Part shown: positions 48,038-59,500 of the stretch, piece by piece | Layout of the letters: every line of letters starts with the position of its first letter | Numbering within the stretch: position 1 is the first letter of the stretch | Translations under genes and position numbers: made by a program | The notes under the pieces: model-generated | The model's input: the letters and a program-made list of their open reading frames with translations, nothing else | Database searches by the model: none | What the model was told of the DNA's origin: nothing | Source of the DNA: Callaeas wilsoni | Lineage: Eukaryota; Chordata; Aves; Passeriformes; Callaeidae | NCBI GenBank assembly: GCA_013398955.1 | Contig: VWPU01005008.1 | Span: forward strand, 1 to 64,000 | Direction of reading: 5' to 3' | DNA length: 64,000 bases

Positions 48038-51000
48038 CACTGATGGCTGCTTGGGACTCTTTGCAAGGAAGCAGCACAGTCCTCACTGGCGTCTTCCCAG
48101 AGAGTGCACGAGGAAGGTGGGTGATGGGGATGGGCTCTCTCCTGGGGCTGGCCCATGGTGGGTCCCACAGTGCCCTTCCTTGCCTGTCAAGGAGCAGGAA
48201 GGAGGGAAGCACATTCCAAAACGCTTTCCATCACCAGGCAGCTCCCGTAGGTCTCATGTTCAGTTTTATTAATGAAAAGCATTAGCAGGGCAGTGTGGCA
48301 GCAGGCTGCAACCCTCCAGGACTTGGCCTCTCCAAGGGATGGTCCTTGAGCAGGAAGGTGCAGTGATCTCCATGTCCCTGATGGCTCCTCCTGTAACCCT
48401 ACCTCTGGCAGGCCCTACAAATCCCTCTCTGATTGCTGAGGGGACGTAAATCTACCCCAAACTGTGATACTTACCAAACATTATTGCATTATTGAGCCAT
48501 AAATGCCCCATCAGCTTAGGGAAATGTCTGGGCCTATCGAGCTAAACAAGTCAAGACAGCTACGAAACTATTCCCAAGCATCAGCCTGTTAAGAGGCAGG
48601 CGAGGAGCAGCTCAGAGGTATTTTCTCAGCAGTCGTTTATCACATTTGTACGAGCCATAAACAGGTCTGTGGCTTTCGGCCATGCCTTTTAATTTCCAGA
48701 AATGGAGGCATGGCTGGGAAGAGCAGAGACAGGAGCATCTGTTCAGGTGCAGGGGGAGGAGTTGGGGCATCGGCCTCATTGCTGCAGGAAGGACCGTTTT
48801 CCTGCTGCGGGCAGGTGGTGCTATGGCATTTGCAGCTTCCACTTCACAGGGAAAAGAAGGCTTCCCAGGAGGGGAGGAGAGAGAAATATGCTTGGGAAGG
48901 GGGCTGGGGTGGTGAGAAGCCAGCAGCTCCGAAAACCCAGTGAGGCACAAGGTGAAAAACCACGTACTGATATGGTGAAGTAACAAATAATAGAGTTTTT
49001 TGACAACCTGGGTAGGAAAAAAAGAAACGAAAGCCTTTCTCTGCCAATATTTTACCATCCCAGGCTGCAAATGAATCCTTGTTTTGAGCTGGAACAATCA
49101 TGAATCTGCCCATGGATTGCCAAGGGCAAGGATTTACAGCACCTCCTTCCTGCTACCCCCTCCTCCAGCAGCTGCAGCAGGGTGCCTTTCCCCCTTGGGA
49201 GTCTCCCTTGCTTCTCACACTTCGCTTTTTCTTGCAGTGGAGGAGATTTTTCCCCCTGCTGAAGCACAGGAGACGCTGTTATTCCACATGAGCTCTTTGA
49301 GCCGCCGGTGTCCCGGGTGCTGGTGGTGCCTGGTGGGTGCTCACAGGCTGCGGTGGGGGACTCCTGGGAGCTGATCCTGCTGCAGGCACTGGAGCCAGGG
49401 CTGCAGAGCCTCTTTGTGCAAGGATCCGGAGACATCTCCCTTCAGGAAAAGGAATGGAGCCAGCCGGGACAACCCCACCGCGCTGTGCTTGCTCGGGGTC
49501 AGGAGAGGGGGAGATTTAAGCCCCCTTCCCCAGGAGTGGAAGCCGCAGGGTTTGCTGGTGGGGACGGTGTGAACTGTCAGCACGGCCGCTCTGCGGGCTC
49601 CGTGCGGCGCGGTGCCTCGGGAGCATCGCACCCAGCGCTGGGAGCGCGCCCGCGTTTGGGTGAGCTCTGAACTGAATTTGCGCCCGGCCGGGCTGCAAAT
49701 CTCCCAGGCAGCTCTCCCGAGGATGCTGATCTTTCCAGAGCAAGAAATAGAGGGAGAATAAAGTCGCCTGCCAGTCGGCGCTGCTCGGACCTGGATGGAG
49801 CGAGCTGCAGGGGATGCACAAGGAGATGCTGTCTTTGGAGAGTCTCCAGCGCTGGATTCAGGACGGGTACAGTTTCCCTCTCAGGGTAGAAAGCAGCACC
49901 CTATTAGGAGTCAACCTCTCCCATCCCATCACTTCAGAGTGAGCACTCACACACGTAAGCCATCAAAACCAACAAACGCTTCTCTTTCATCTGCAGAGAT
50001 GCTGTGCTTCTTTCAAAAAACATTTGCAGCATTATTGGAAGATCTCAGGAGGTCAGCCCATCAGTTAACCTGCTCAGTAGCATGTCCAAAATACACGGGA
50101 CCAGGTAATCAAAACATTTTGTGAGCTTAGTTGGTGCATGCAGCCACTCTCAATTCCTGAAAGCGTAAAAGGACTTCCTTCCCCCAGTTGAAAATAAACA
50201 CAAGAACTGCTGATAGCTTAATTTGCACATGGTGTCCTATCCATTGCCTCACATCCTTTTCTAAAGGCTCTTTAAAGATTGTGGTATAAAAGTGGAACAT
50301 ATTGCAAATGCCCCACGAGCTCTTGGAGACTGATTTCAAAAGGAAGTTTCTCTTGTGAGACAAGGTCCCTTTGAGACAGCGTGGTCAAAAAACCTATTGA
50401 TTTAGAAAGTGGAAGTTGTGTGTGTGCAACAGGCTGTCAAATAACAGCCAGAAAACCACTCCCCAATCCTGAGAATGCGTGTTAAAAAGAGACACACCTC
50501 ATGCTGGCCCTTGCTCAGAGCACACCCACAGTGCCAGTCTCTGGGGCTCCTCAGTGCCCAGCCTGTTGGCATCCTCTGGGCAAGCAGTGCTTGTGCTCTG
50601 CCTGGTAAAGCCCCCTGATGGTGCTGCCAGCAGGGTGGTCTGTACCCAAAATCTGAGCCTCACATCCAGGCCCGAGCTCTTCCGTGGGGTGGGAAGGAGA
50701 GGCACAGCAGCACTCGCTGAGCGGGATCGAGCACTAGGTCCAGAGCTGTTATCCCAAGCAAAGGAAAAGCCCAGCCCAGAGGATGTCATCAAATTAACGA
50801 ACTGAGCAGTTCCTCCTCCAAAAAACTCTGCTGGCTTCCTCCCATCCAGCTGGGCTTTACCCTGTGGGCTTCACCCCTTTCCTCAGGGCCGGGGTTCAAG
50901 TGACCTACATCTAATTTCTCACCGCCTTCTGATGAGTGTTTTCATAACGCTTTTCTCCTTCCCAGATCTGGGGACTTGCCAGAGCTCAAATCCTTCTGCT

Positions 51001-52201
51001 CTTTGACATCCAATTTTGTTCTCCACGGGCTATTTCCTGGAGGGCTCGTAGGAGCCTTGAGAGAGGCTGCCCGGCCCTGCAGCGGGAGGAATCGGTGCTG
51101 GCAGGGGTCGTGGTGATGCTTTGTGGCCCTATAAATGGTTGGCAAGCACCAGAACTGACTCAGCCCTTGCCAGGGACAGCACATCCCTTGGCTGACGCCC
51201 CACAGCGATGCAGAGGGACCAGAGGAGCTGTGGTACAAGCAGGGAGGAAGGTGGGCAGGGGTGAGGGAGGACAATGTGTCTCCTGCCCAGCTGTGTCATC
51301 CTGTCCCTGCCAGTGGTTGACCCCGGGATTTGATGCAGGATCGTGGGTCAGCGCCTGGAGCTGGGGTGCTCAAGGCTGGTCCTGCAGTCCCAGCCCTGCC
51401 TTGCCCCAAGAAGGGTGGTGAAAGACTGGACAGGGGAGTGGGAATGGCTGGGGATGCATGGGAGGGCTGGAAGGAGAGAGGTCAAACAGCAGCTCTTTGG
51501 AGAGAAGATGGGGAATGGGTTGAGGATGGAAATGAGGAAACGGGGACAGGGATGAGGCTGCCTGTCTGGGAGGGGGCAGCAGAAGTGGGAACCATGAAAC
51601 CATCACTTGAAGCTGGTTGCTGTGCTGGAAAGCAGTGGTCAGGAGGGACTGATGGGTGTGGGGTGGCACCCAGCAGGGCAGGGGAAGGTGTGTGCAGCAG
51701 GGTGTCTGCTGCGTGCCCCTCTCTGGGCTCTGCTGCCTGCTGGCATGCTGACCTGAAGTCCCTGGAAGGGTCATCAGGGTGTCCATGAAAAGATGCTGAA
51801 TTACCTACAGGAGAGCTGATTGCACTATTGATAAATCCCCTTGGATTTTACAGGGGGTGGAATGGTGCCTGTGGAAAAGAGCCCTTTCCCAGCCTTCTGC
51901 CAATGCTGCTCTTTGCTTGAGCTGTCCATTTTCTTTCCCCATTTTTGTAGACATGTGCCCTCCCAACTCTGCCCTCCTGTCCCTGCTGGCTGGCCCCTGG
52001 GTGACATTATTTTTGCAGGTCTCTGTAGCTATGCTTGCCCTCTGAGCTCACAGCAGAAGGTGCATCTCCTGGTCCCTGCTTCCCAGGGCTCCGTGTCTTC
52101 CTCCCAGGTGCTTTTAGCTCAACAGTGTGAAATCCCCACGTGTCCAGGCTTATTTGACCCAATCTGGAGTGATGTGGACTTTTCTCACTTCCACCAGTTC
52201 T
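48038..52201. other. Intergenic DNA
   Basis: Unique sequence with a CpG-richer pocket at about 49.55-49.72 kb (GTGCGGCGCGGTGCC, GGGAGCGCGCCCGCG). This pocket could be a small orphan CpG island. A G-rich stretch at 51.2-51.8 kb carries imperfect GGGGA/GGAG repeats. I recognise no gene. Confidence 0.5.
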
Positions 52202-52648
52202 TGTGATGCCTTAGGATTTTAGCTTTTATATTTTCATCTATCTGCAGTCCTGCAATTCTTTAGTGTGTAACTCTGAGCTCCGTACAGAGTGTGAGCAGCT
52301 GCTTTTCCCATTTTGGTCAGACACAGCAATTCCTCTCCAGGCCTGAGAATCAAGGACTCCTCACTGTATCAGGCCCCGAGAAATGGAAACAGAAGTGAGT
52401 TGGGGGGAGCAAACTGAGAGAATGGGACTGCACTGCCTGAAGCTGGAATTGGACAATTAACCTCTGATATGCAAATGGACAGAACTTCTATCTGTCCCCA
52501 AAACGTGGGGCTGTGTCCATCCTGGGTGCAGTCTCTGTGAGACTCCTGCACTGCCCAAGGTGTGCCCTGTGAAGGCCTTTCCATAAATCCCTGCCCTTTA
52601 TCCTTTCACTCTGCCCAGCCTCTGCTCCAGGGCAGCCTCTCCAAGGCA
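52202..52648 (+). mobile_element. LTR-like interspersed repeat, copy 2
   Basis: This is the simpler copy of the element at 42834. It is about 447 bp, starts TGTGATGCCTTAGG and ends CTCCAAGGCA, with CCATAAATCCCTGCCC where copy 1 has an AT-rich expansion. Copies lie 9.4 kb apart in the same orientation with unrelated flanks, as expected for dispersed transposition rather than segmental duplication. Family assignment to a passerine or avian ERV LTR is inference. No target-site duplication could be recognised. Confidence 0.6.
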
Positions 52649-54400
52649 TCCCTTGCAGTGTGCTCCGAGGCTTTGTGGATCAGATGGAGCCCCTGAGCCT
52701 CTTGTGCTCCGGGAAGCCTGCAGCTCTGGACATGTGAAGTCGTTTGGGTGCCCTTTTGGGTTATTTAGCCCCGTTGGCACGGCAGGAAGCCCAGCCCTTC
52801 CAGCCTTTTCACTGCCCATCAGCTGCTGTGCGTGTCAGTGAAGCTGGGGAGTGCTCTGGGCCACGTGTTCGGAAGCGCCTCTGGAGAGGAGCCGTTTTTT
52901 GGTGCCTCTGCTTGCCGGACATCTCTGCCGGCTCTTGACGCTCCTCTCACATCCAAGAGCCTGAGCTGGTGCCAGCAGCTCTGCCCTCTGACATGGAAGT
53001 GGCCAAACTCCGTTTTTGGTGTCCCTGGCTCCCTTTGATGTGCTGCCTCGCTGCCCCGAGCCTACGCACCCCAACCCATGCTATTCCCCGAGGTGGACCC
53101 CTCTTTCTCAACAGCCATGAGAAACATCCTCCTTGCGGTGCTTCCAAAAGGAAAAATGTGTCCTTGGGTGCTGTAAATAGCACAGAGGAACGGTTTCTCA
53201 TGATCCTGCTAGGGCCAGCGTTTCTGTTGCCTGAGCCTCGTAAGCTCCCTGGGCAAAAATCAGCAGAGAGCCCTTCTCAGCACTCTGTGGCCAGGCCCTT
53301 CCCATGCTGCTGGCTTCACACAGGCTTTAGGAGCCCCTGGGGAGCCAGGAGCCTGACTGGCCCAGGTGCTGTGAGAAACAGCCCTTTCCTCTGGGAAGGC
53401 AGAGGGAGGATGAATGTGCCTGTTCTGCACGCGCCAGGTGGATCTCGGAGCCCCTCTCTGACCTCAGGCTGCTGGATAATTAGGTGGTGAATCGGCAGGA
53501 ATGGCTCTGGGATCTTTTACACCGACAGTAACCGACTCCTGCTGATTGTCTGTCCTGTGACAGGTGTCTCAGGAGGTGTTCAGCAAGATCTCTGTGGTAG
53601 GGTCAGGTGGTCCCTGTCCCACCTGGGGACACGGCAGCACTTGGAGTGTGGCTGCCCCTCCTCACCTCCACGTGGCCATGGGTTTCACACACCTCAGGCG
53701 CGTCCTGTTCACGGGTTGGGAAAGGTGGGGAAGGAAATCACTGCAAACCCATCTCAGCCTTTCTGTCCCCGTTTCCATACAGCCCTCCATCTGCACCCCA
53801 AGAAGGGCTCCCAGCAAGGGTCACAAATGCTGCCTCGCTCCTGTGCTTAGCTCCAATTTCATCCCTTTTCTGAAGGTACAGCCCGATCTGGCAGAGGCAG
53901 AGATGGAGGGAGGCTGGGCTGCACTACTGTTGTGACAGTGACAGCGTCTTCCAGGCCACCTGTATGGCCACTGGCAGAACAGACCATCCCAAATTCACAC
54001 CCCTGAGCTCGTGCTGTGCAGAGATACAGCAGCAAATCGGGGTCAGAGGTGCAGCTGGCCTGGCCAAGGAAACCTCAGGCACCAATGGAGCCATCGCTCC
54101 CTCTGCAGGAGGGCATTCCTTCCCTTCCAAAGGCAGCGGCAGCGTGCTCCCAGAGCACCCCAAGTGCAGTCTGCCACCAAACAAGTCCCTTGCAGGGTGT
54201 TCCTCACTTCTGAGGCTGCCCTGTGCACTTCCAGGCTGGCACAGAGCGAAAATTGGCAGGGGGTAAAGGAGGGTACTTCCCATATGGAAATAGGGCCATA
54301 CACAGCGAGCTCTGCTCCCAGCTTCCATGCCCCTATGAACCACCCTCTTCCCAGCCCCTGGGAGGAACGCGCCACCAGGGGCAGAACTGGCACACGGAAA
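52649..54400. other. Intergenic DNA
   Basis: GC-moderate unique sequence. Open frames up to 173 codons show no recognisable domain. No repeat array or RNA gene is visible. Confidence 0.5.
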
Positions 54401-54730
54401 TTTCAGCCCTAAAGTCAAATATTATTTGGAAGCTAACGACAAACAAAATCTATTTTTGCAGTGGTCTTGTTTAAAATATTTCCCCTTAATCCCCTTGAAA
54501 TAGCAGTAATTGAAAACGGTCCTGTGCCATGCCAGTGCATACTTCTTTAATTATATCCTGCGCTGCCTGTTTCCAATGAAAGGGCCCTATCTGTTTGCAC
54601 TTACCAGCCTTATGAAAACCAGGCTTGGGCCCAAGTCGGCAGAAACCCAAAATAAGAAACATTTCCCTTCAGAGGCATCATTTGAGCTAATTAACGTTAA
54701 TCAGCCCAGAAACATCTCTCTGAGATTTCT
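54400..54730. promoter_or_regulatory. AT-rich candidate enhancer block with TAATTAACGTTAAT
   Basis: About 330 bp of complex AT-rich sequence hold TCAAATATTATTTGG (an imperfect palindrome), TTTAATTATATCC, CTTTCATTGG-type sequence and, at 54688-54701, TAATTAACGTTAAT, whose inner 12 bp are a perfect palindrome. It contrasts with the GC-rich DNA on both sides. Dense TAAT cores next to a homeobox gene suggest a developmental enhancer. Conservation data are needed to support that. Confidence 0.4.
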
Positions 54731-54929
54731 TCCCCCACCTTGGAGCTGGGGCGCTTCCAAGCAGCCCCGAGGGTGACGGTGATGAGCCTTGACTTCCAAA
54801 AAACGGTGGGATTGGGGTGATGCTGTCACCCAGGGGACGTTGGGCTGTCCCACAGTTTATAGGGTGATGGGTCCAGGTGCTCAGCCAGTGTGGGAGGGGG
54901 ACAGGGTCTCACCCTGTGGGTTTTTAAGT

Positions 54930-55215
54930 AGGGGTTTAGAGATGTAGTGAGGTAGGAGTTTGGAGTGAGGAATGAATTATTTATTAAATTTACAATACCA
55001 TTTATATATTTTAGTTCTATAAAGTAATTGAACAGTGTTCACACTTCTCTTAGGGTGATTGGTTAAAATCTTAGACACTTACTTAGAAATGTTTTTTCTT
55101 AATATAAAGTACACAAGGTCAGAAGATACCAGATATGAATGTTGTTTATAAAAACTTTATTTATTGTTTATATAGTTTACACAGTAAAGGAAAAGTTCTT
55201 ACAGAATGAATGTAA
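54930..55215. other. AT-rich island with abrupt boundaries, possibly an interspersed repeat
   Basis: Composition changes suddenly at about 54.93 kb to AT-rich sequence (TTATTTATTAAATTTAC, TTTATTTATTGTTTATATAG) and reverts at about 55.21 kb, directly before the tandem array. It could be a transposable-element remnant or a matrix-attachment-like island. There is no second copy in the window to test it. Confidence 0.3.
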
Positions 55216-55362
55216 GAAGAGAAAATTTCCTTGTTAACAGCATTTTAGCATCCACATCACCCCATTCCTCCCACTTCGGCACAAGCCCAGGGACAGCAGC
55301 TCTGTGCTGGACCACAGGCAGCTCATCAAAAACCTCAGCCCCAGGTGGGGTCTGGAGCAAGG

Positions 55363-56306
55363 GGCAGGGGCTGAAGAGCAAATTGAAGTGAATTAGGTGC
55401 CATCACATCTCCCCACGTGGCCTGTGGGTGCTGCTGGAGAAGCTGGTACCCAGACAGTGCCTGCAGGTGAAAGAAGGAGGGGAATGCAGGTGCTAGGGGC
55501 AGGGGCTGAAGAGCAAACCGAAGTGAATTAGGTGCCATCACATCTCCCCACGTGGCCTGTGGGTGCTGCTGGAGAAGCTGGTACCCAGACAGTGCCTGCA
55601 GGTGAAAGAAGGAGGGGAATGCAGGTCTCTGCTCCATGTGCTTTCCACTTCATCATGTTAGGGGCAGGGGCTGAAGAACAAACCGAAGTGAATTAGGTGC
55701 CATCACATCTCCCCACGTGGCCTGTGGGTGCTGCTGGAGAAGCTGGTACCCTGGCAGTGCCTGGAGCCTGCAGGTGAAGGAAGGAGAGGAATGCAGGTCT
55801 CTGCTCCACGTGCTTTCCACTTTGCCGTGTTTGGTGCCTGGGCTGTGCAGGGGGTGGGATTTGGGGCAGAACCAACAGGTTTCCCCACGCACTCCAAACC
55901 CCCTAGCTCTGGCTTGACTCAGCATCACAGCTGTGGGCACTGAGAAACTCGGCCGTGCCCTGGACCCTGTGCCCCGTGAGCCGGGAGCTGGGGNGTGGGC
56001 ACCGAAGTGAATTAGGTGCCATCACATCTCCCCACGTGGCACGTGGGTGCTGCTGGAGACGCTGGTACCCAGGCAGTGCCTGCAGGTGAAGAAAGGAGAG
56101 GAATGCAGGTCTCTGCTCCACGTGCTTTCCACTTCGCCGTGTTTGGTGCCTGGGCTGTGCAGGGGGTGGGATTTGGGGCAGAACCAACAGGTTTCCCCAC
56201 GCACTCCAAACCCCCTAGCTCTGGCTTGACTCAGCATCACAGCTGTGGGCACTGAGAAACTCGGCCGTGCCCTGGACCCTGTGCCCCGTGAGCCTGGAGC
56301 TGGGGG
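55363..56306 (+). repeat. Complex tandem array of 135-, 165- and about 320-bp units
   Basis: The segment around GAAGTGAATTAGGTGCCATC starts at 55385, 55520, 55685 and 56004. Units share the sequence through TGCTGCTGGAGAAGCTGGTA and differ by extra blocks between them. The block 55800-55993 is repeated almost perfectly at 56109-56306. One ambiguous base (55994) sits at a unit junction, so the assembler may have collapsed or mis-joined copies. Open frames on both strands here are repeat-derived. Confidence 0.9.
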
Positions 56307-56317
56307 AGCAGAGGGGG

Positions 56318-56597
56318 CTGCATCCATGCTGGAGTGGGTCTGGGGCCGCATCCATGCTGGGGTGGGTCTGGGGCTGCATCCATGCTGGAGTGGGTCTGGG
56401 GCCGCATCCATGCTGGAGTGGGTCTGGGGCCGCATCCATGCTGGAGTGGGTCTGGGGCCGCATCCATGCTGGAGTGGGTCTGGGGCCGCATCCATGCTGG
56501 GGTGGGTCTGGGGCCGCATCCATGCTGGAGTGGGTCTGGGGCTGCATCCATGCTGGAGTGGGTCTGGGGCTGCATCCATGCTGGAGTGGGTCTGGGG
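56318..56597 (+). repeat. 28-bp minisatellite, ten units
   Basis: There are ten head-to-tail units of 28 bp. Each begins CTGC or CCGC followed by ATCCATGCTGG and ends GTGGGTCTGGGG. The only variable positions are C/T at unit base 2 and A/G at base 16. Because 28 is not a multiple of 3 and the unit contains no stop in any phase, all three frames are open on each strand, giving Cys/Trp/Gly-rich or Pro/His/Ser-rich pseudo-proteins of 125-198 codons. Copy number is likely variable between individuals. Confidence 0.95.
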
Positions 56598-59500
56598 CTG
56601 CACACCCGTGTGCCACACGCACCCCTGGCTGCAGCTGCCCCTGTGGGACAGGAGCCGGGCTGTTTCACCCAGGTGCTTCTCACCTGCTCTTTAGCCCACA
56701 CCGCACCCTGATTAAGCCTAAGGGAAGAACTGCATTCATCAGCCCAGTGCCGAGGTTCTGAGGGACTGCTGGGCTTTAATTGCCCCAAAGAGAGTCAGCT
56801 GGGCCCCCCAAACCACATCCGCTGTTGAGGCTGGGAGTCCCGTTTGAGCTGGGTCTCAGACATTCATCTCATTCAAGAGGATTTTCTCAAGCCAAAAATT
56901 CAATTCTGCACCTAATTTTGAGTAAAAGGGTTGAGTTTGACACACTTTCTACTGCTAGGGGGTTTTTTTGTGCCTCCCCAAGCCACGGTAAGTGACTAGT
57001 TTTATGGTTTTATTTTTTTATTTTTATTTCAGTGGTTGTTGAGCAGCCAGAGATGTAAAGGATCTGCTGGAAGGGAGCAGCCCCAGCAGCAGAAGATGCT
57101 GGAGCAGCCCTGTGGGTCCCAGCACAAACTGGCTCCCAGACACACCCAGGAGGCAGGCTATGGGTCAGGAGCATTCTGCCATGAGACTGGGGGGATTTTC
57201 TACCTTAGATGCCCAAATATTTTAGGGCTGCGTCTGTCAAGGCTCCCAAAGTGCCTGGCTCTTAGTTTCCCAGGCTGGGGATCCAGAGAAATCCAACAGC
57301 AGGAGATACTGGCTGTGAATAGAAACCGCTGATACAGAAAATGGGCGAAATTATTCTTGTGAGCTTGTTGGCAGGGCATTTAAAAGTAGTTACAGGAGCA
57401 GAAATGAGTGATTGCTCACTTTGCTGTCTGCTCCCTGCGCACTTGGAGAGATTTATGGACTGGTAGCAGAAGATCAGATCCCTTCATTCCAGACTGTGTG
57501 TGCAACTGAGCACTAATTACGGTTAATGGTTGTACTGAACTGGATAATTTTTTTTTTCCTAGCATGACAGCAAGAATAATATGATTTAGCAATATCCCTA
57601 CAGCAAAAAGGCCAGGAACTGTTCTGAGGTTATTTCTGCAAGCTTTGCACGACAGGCAGAGCAATGGCAAGAAGACAATGGGAAAGGGCGCTGGCACAGG
57701 AGGAAATCAGTCCCACTCATCTGGGGCTTGGGATGGGCTCAGCCAACAGAATTGCTCATCCATCTCAGTACAGGAGAGCTCTCGGGGCAGCAAACTGCAG
57801 GGGAACAGCCCCAGCAGAGGTTTGCCAGGCAGAGAAATTTCCCTGCAGCTTCCTGGGCTGTAAGGGGCTGGTGTATTCACTGCCCGTGGGAAGGCATCAA
57901 GGGAGAGGTGACAGCCACGGGTCCTCTCCACCCAAAAGCTGCCAGCTCCCACTCCGTAGATGTGCAGTGGTGACAAAAAAAAAGGCAGAATTCTGTAGGT
58001 GTGTGGAAGTGCAAGTCCCAAACCCAAGGGATCTGTGTTGCACCCATTGCTGCTCAAAGTGTTTTGCTTTGTAGCACCAGGAATTTGGTGCTTTTGCCTC
58101 AATACCCATCTGCTCTTTAGGACTGTCTGGGAATGGGGAATGGGAGGGATAAACAGGCTGCGGGTGTAGAGGTGAGCAGAATAAATAATACAACATAAAA
58201 ACATCCCAACAGCAGGGATATTGCTCTTGAGTATGGGTAAGGGGAGGTTATGAAATACGTCAGTGCATAAACCAGCTCACAGAATTATGGAGTACATGAC
58301 TGAATACAACTGGAGAAAGCAGTCTACAAGGTAGATAAAATGTGTGGTGGGGAAGCTCCTTCGGGCTCCCTTCCCTGGGGCAGCAGGGATTTAGCATCCT
58401 GAGAGGACAGACTCAGCTGGAACGAGAGTGTGGATGTGGAAACCCAAACGCGAGGTGTACTTTGGTGTGATAGGATCTGGGCTTTGAACGGAAAAGGCAG
58501 TAGTATTTCACCTGGGGATTCGGAGTTTCTCCCAGGTTTCCTGGCACAGGAGCAGGACAAACTGGATCGCGTGTGTGATGTCAATGCCCATTTAAGCATC
58601 TGGACACATTTTGCTTTAATTGTGTGTTAAGTAATTCTAATATATGACTGGGAGCTATAAATATTCCCGCTGTGACAGCAGGATAGCTTTATCCAAACCG
58701 GGATCAGAGCAGCCTGGATACAGGAGGCACAAGAGGGAGCTAGAGATAAACTTTAGGGGTTTTTTTAAGGCATAACTTTTTTTCCCCTTTACAGTAGTCA
58801 AATAGGCAGAAATCTCCAGTGTAAAGAACAGTGATGCTCCTTTTTAAACAGCTTTTCCCCCAGAGTGTGAGGACCTGGCTGGACATGGTGCTCCTGCTCT
58901 GCCTCGGAGGAAGCAGCCAGGAAAGCGTGGAAGGTGTGCAGCCTGCCATGCCCATCTCTGGCTCCTGAGGGGCACATCCACCTGCCAGCCCTCGGTAATT
59001 GCGGTGTAATGCAGAGGGCTTGGAAATTCTGGCTTTGCACCACCCTGCACCCTGGGACTCGCCTCCACTGGGGGAGAAGGGACAAGAGCTGCCCCCATGG
59101 AAATGCAGCGCTGGAGGTGCTGGGCTTGGTCAGCCTGCCTTCTTTTGCAGCCCTCATCCCACTGAATGCCCCAAACCTCTGGAAAATGTCTCTGCTGAAG
59201 CAAGGAGGGGATCCTTGCCTTTCCATGAGGCACAGGAGTTAAATGCAGCGGTTCAAGCCACGGGTGGCAATTCCCAACTCGTCTGTGCCACTGGGCGAGG
59301 GTGAGAGGTCTGCCCTGGGGTTAGTCACTGCCTTCCTGTCCCGAAGGGGTTAAAGCAGATACCTTCTGCTGGGTACCTCTCTCCCAAGGACAAAAGAGAA
59401 AGCACAGATAAGCATCAGGGAAATCTGTGATTGTTAAATCCACAAAGCCTGGCCGGGCAGGTGGGGTCACAAAGCATCCTGGAGCAGTTTTGTGGTAAAA

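Noticed and set aside
56318..56597. CRISPR-like array (28-bp direct repeats)
   Set aside because: The repeats are contiguous, with no unique spacers, in a vertebrate genome. This is a minisatellite.
55335..56788. Repetitive minus and plus strand frames (up to 198 codons, Pro/His/Ser or Cys/Trp/Gly repeats)
   Set aside because: They are translations of the tandem arrays, open in all frames because the units lack stops.
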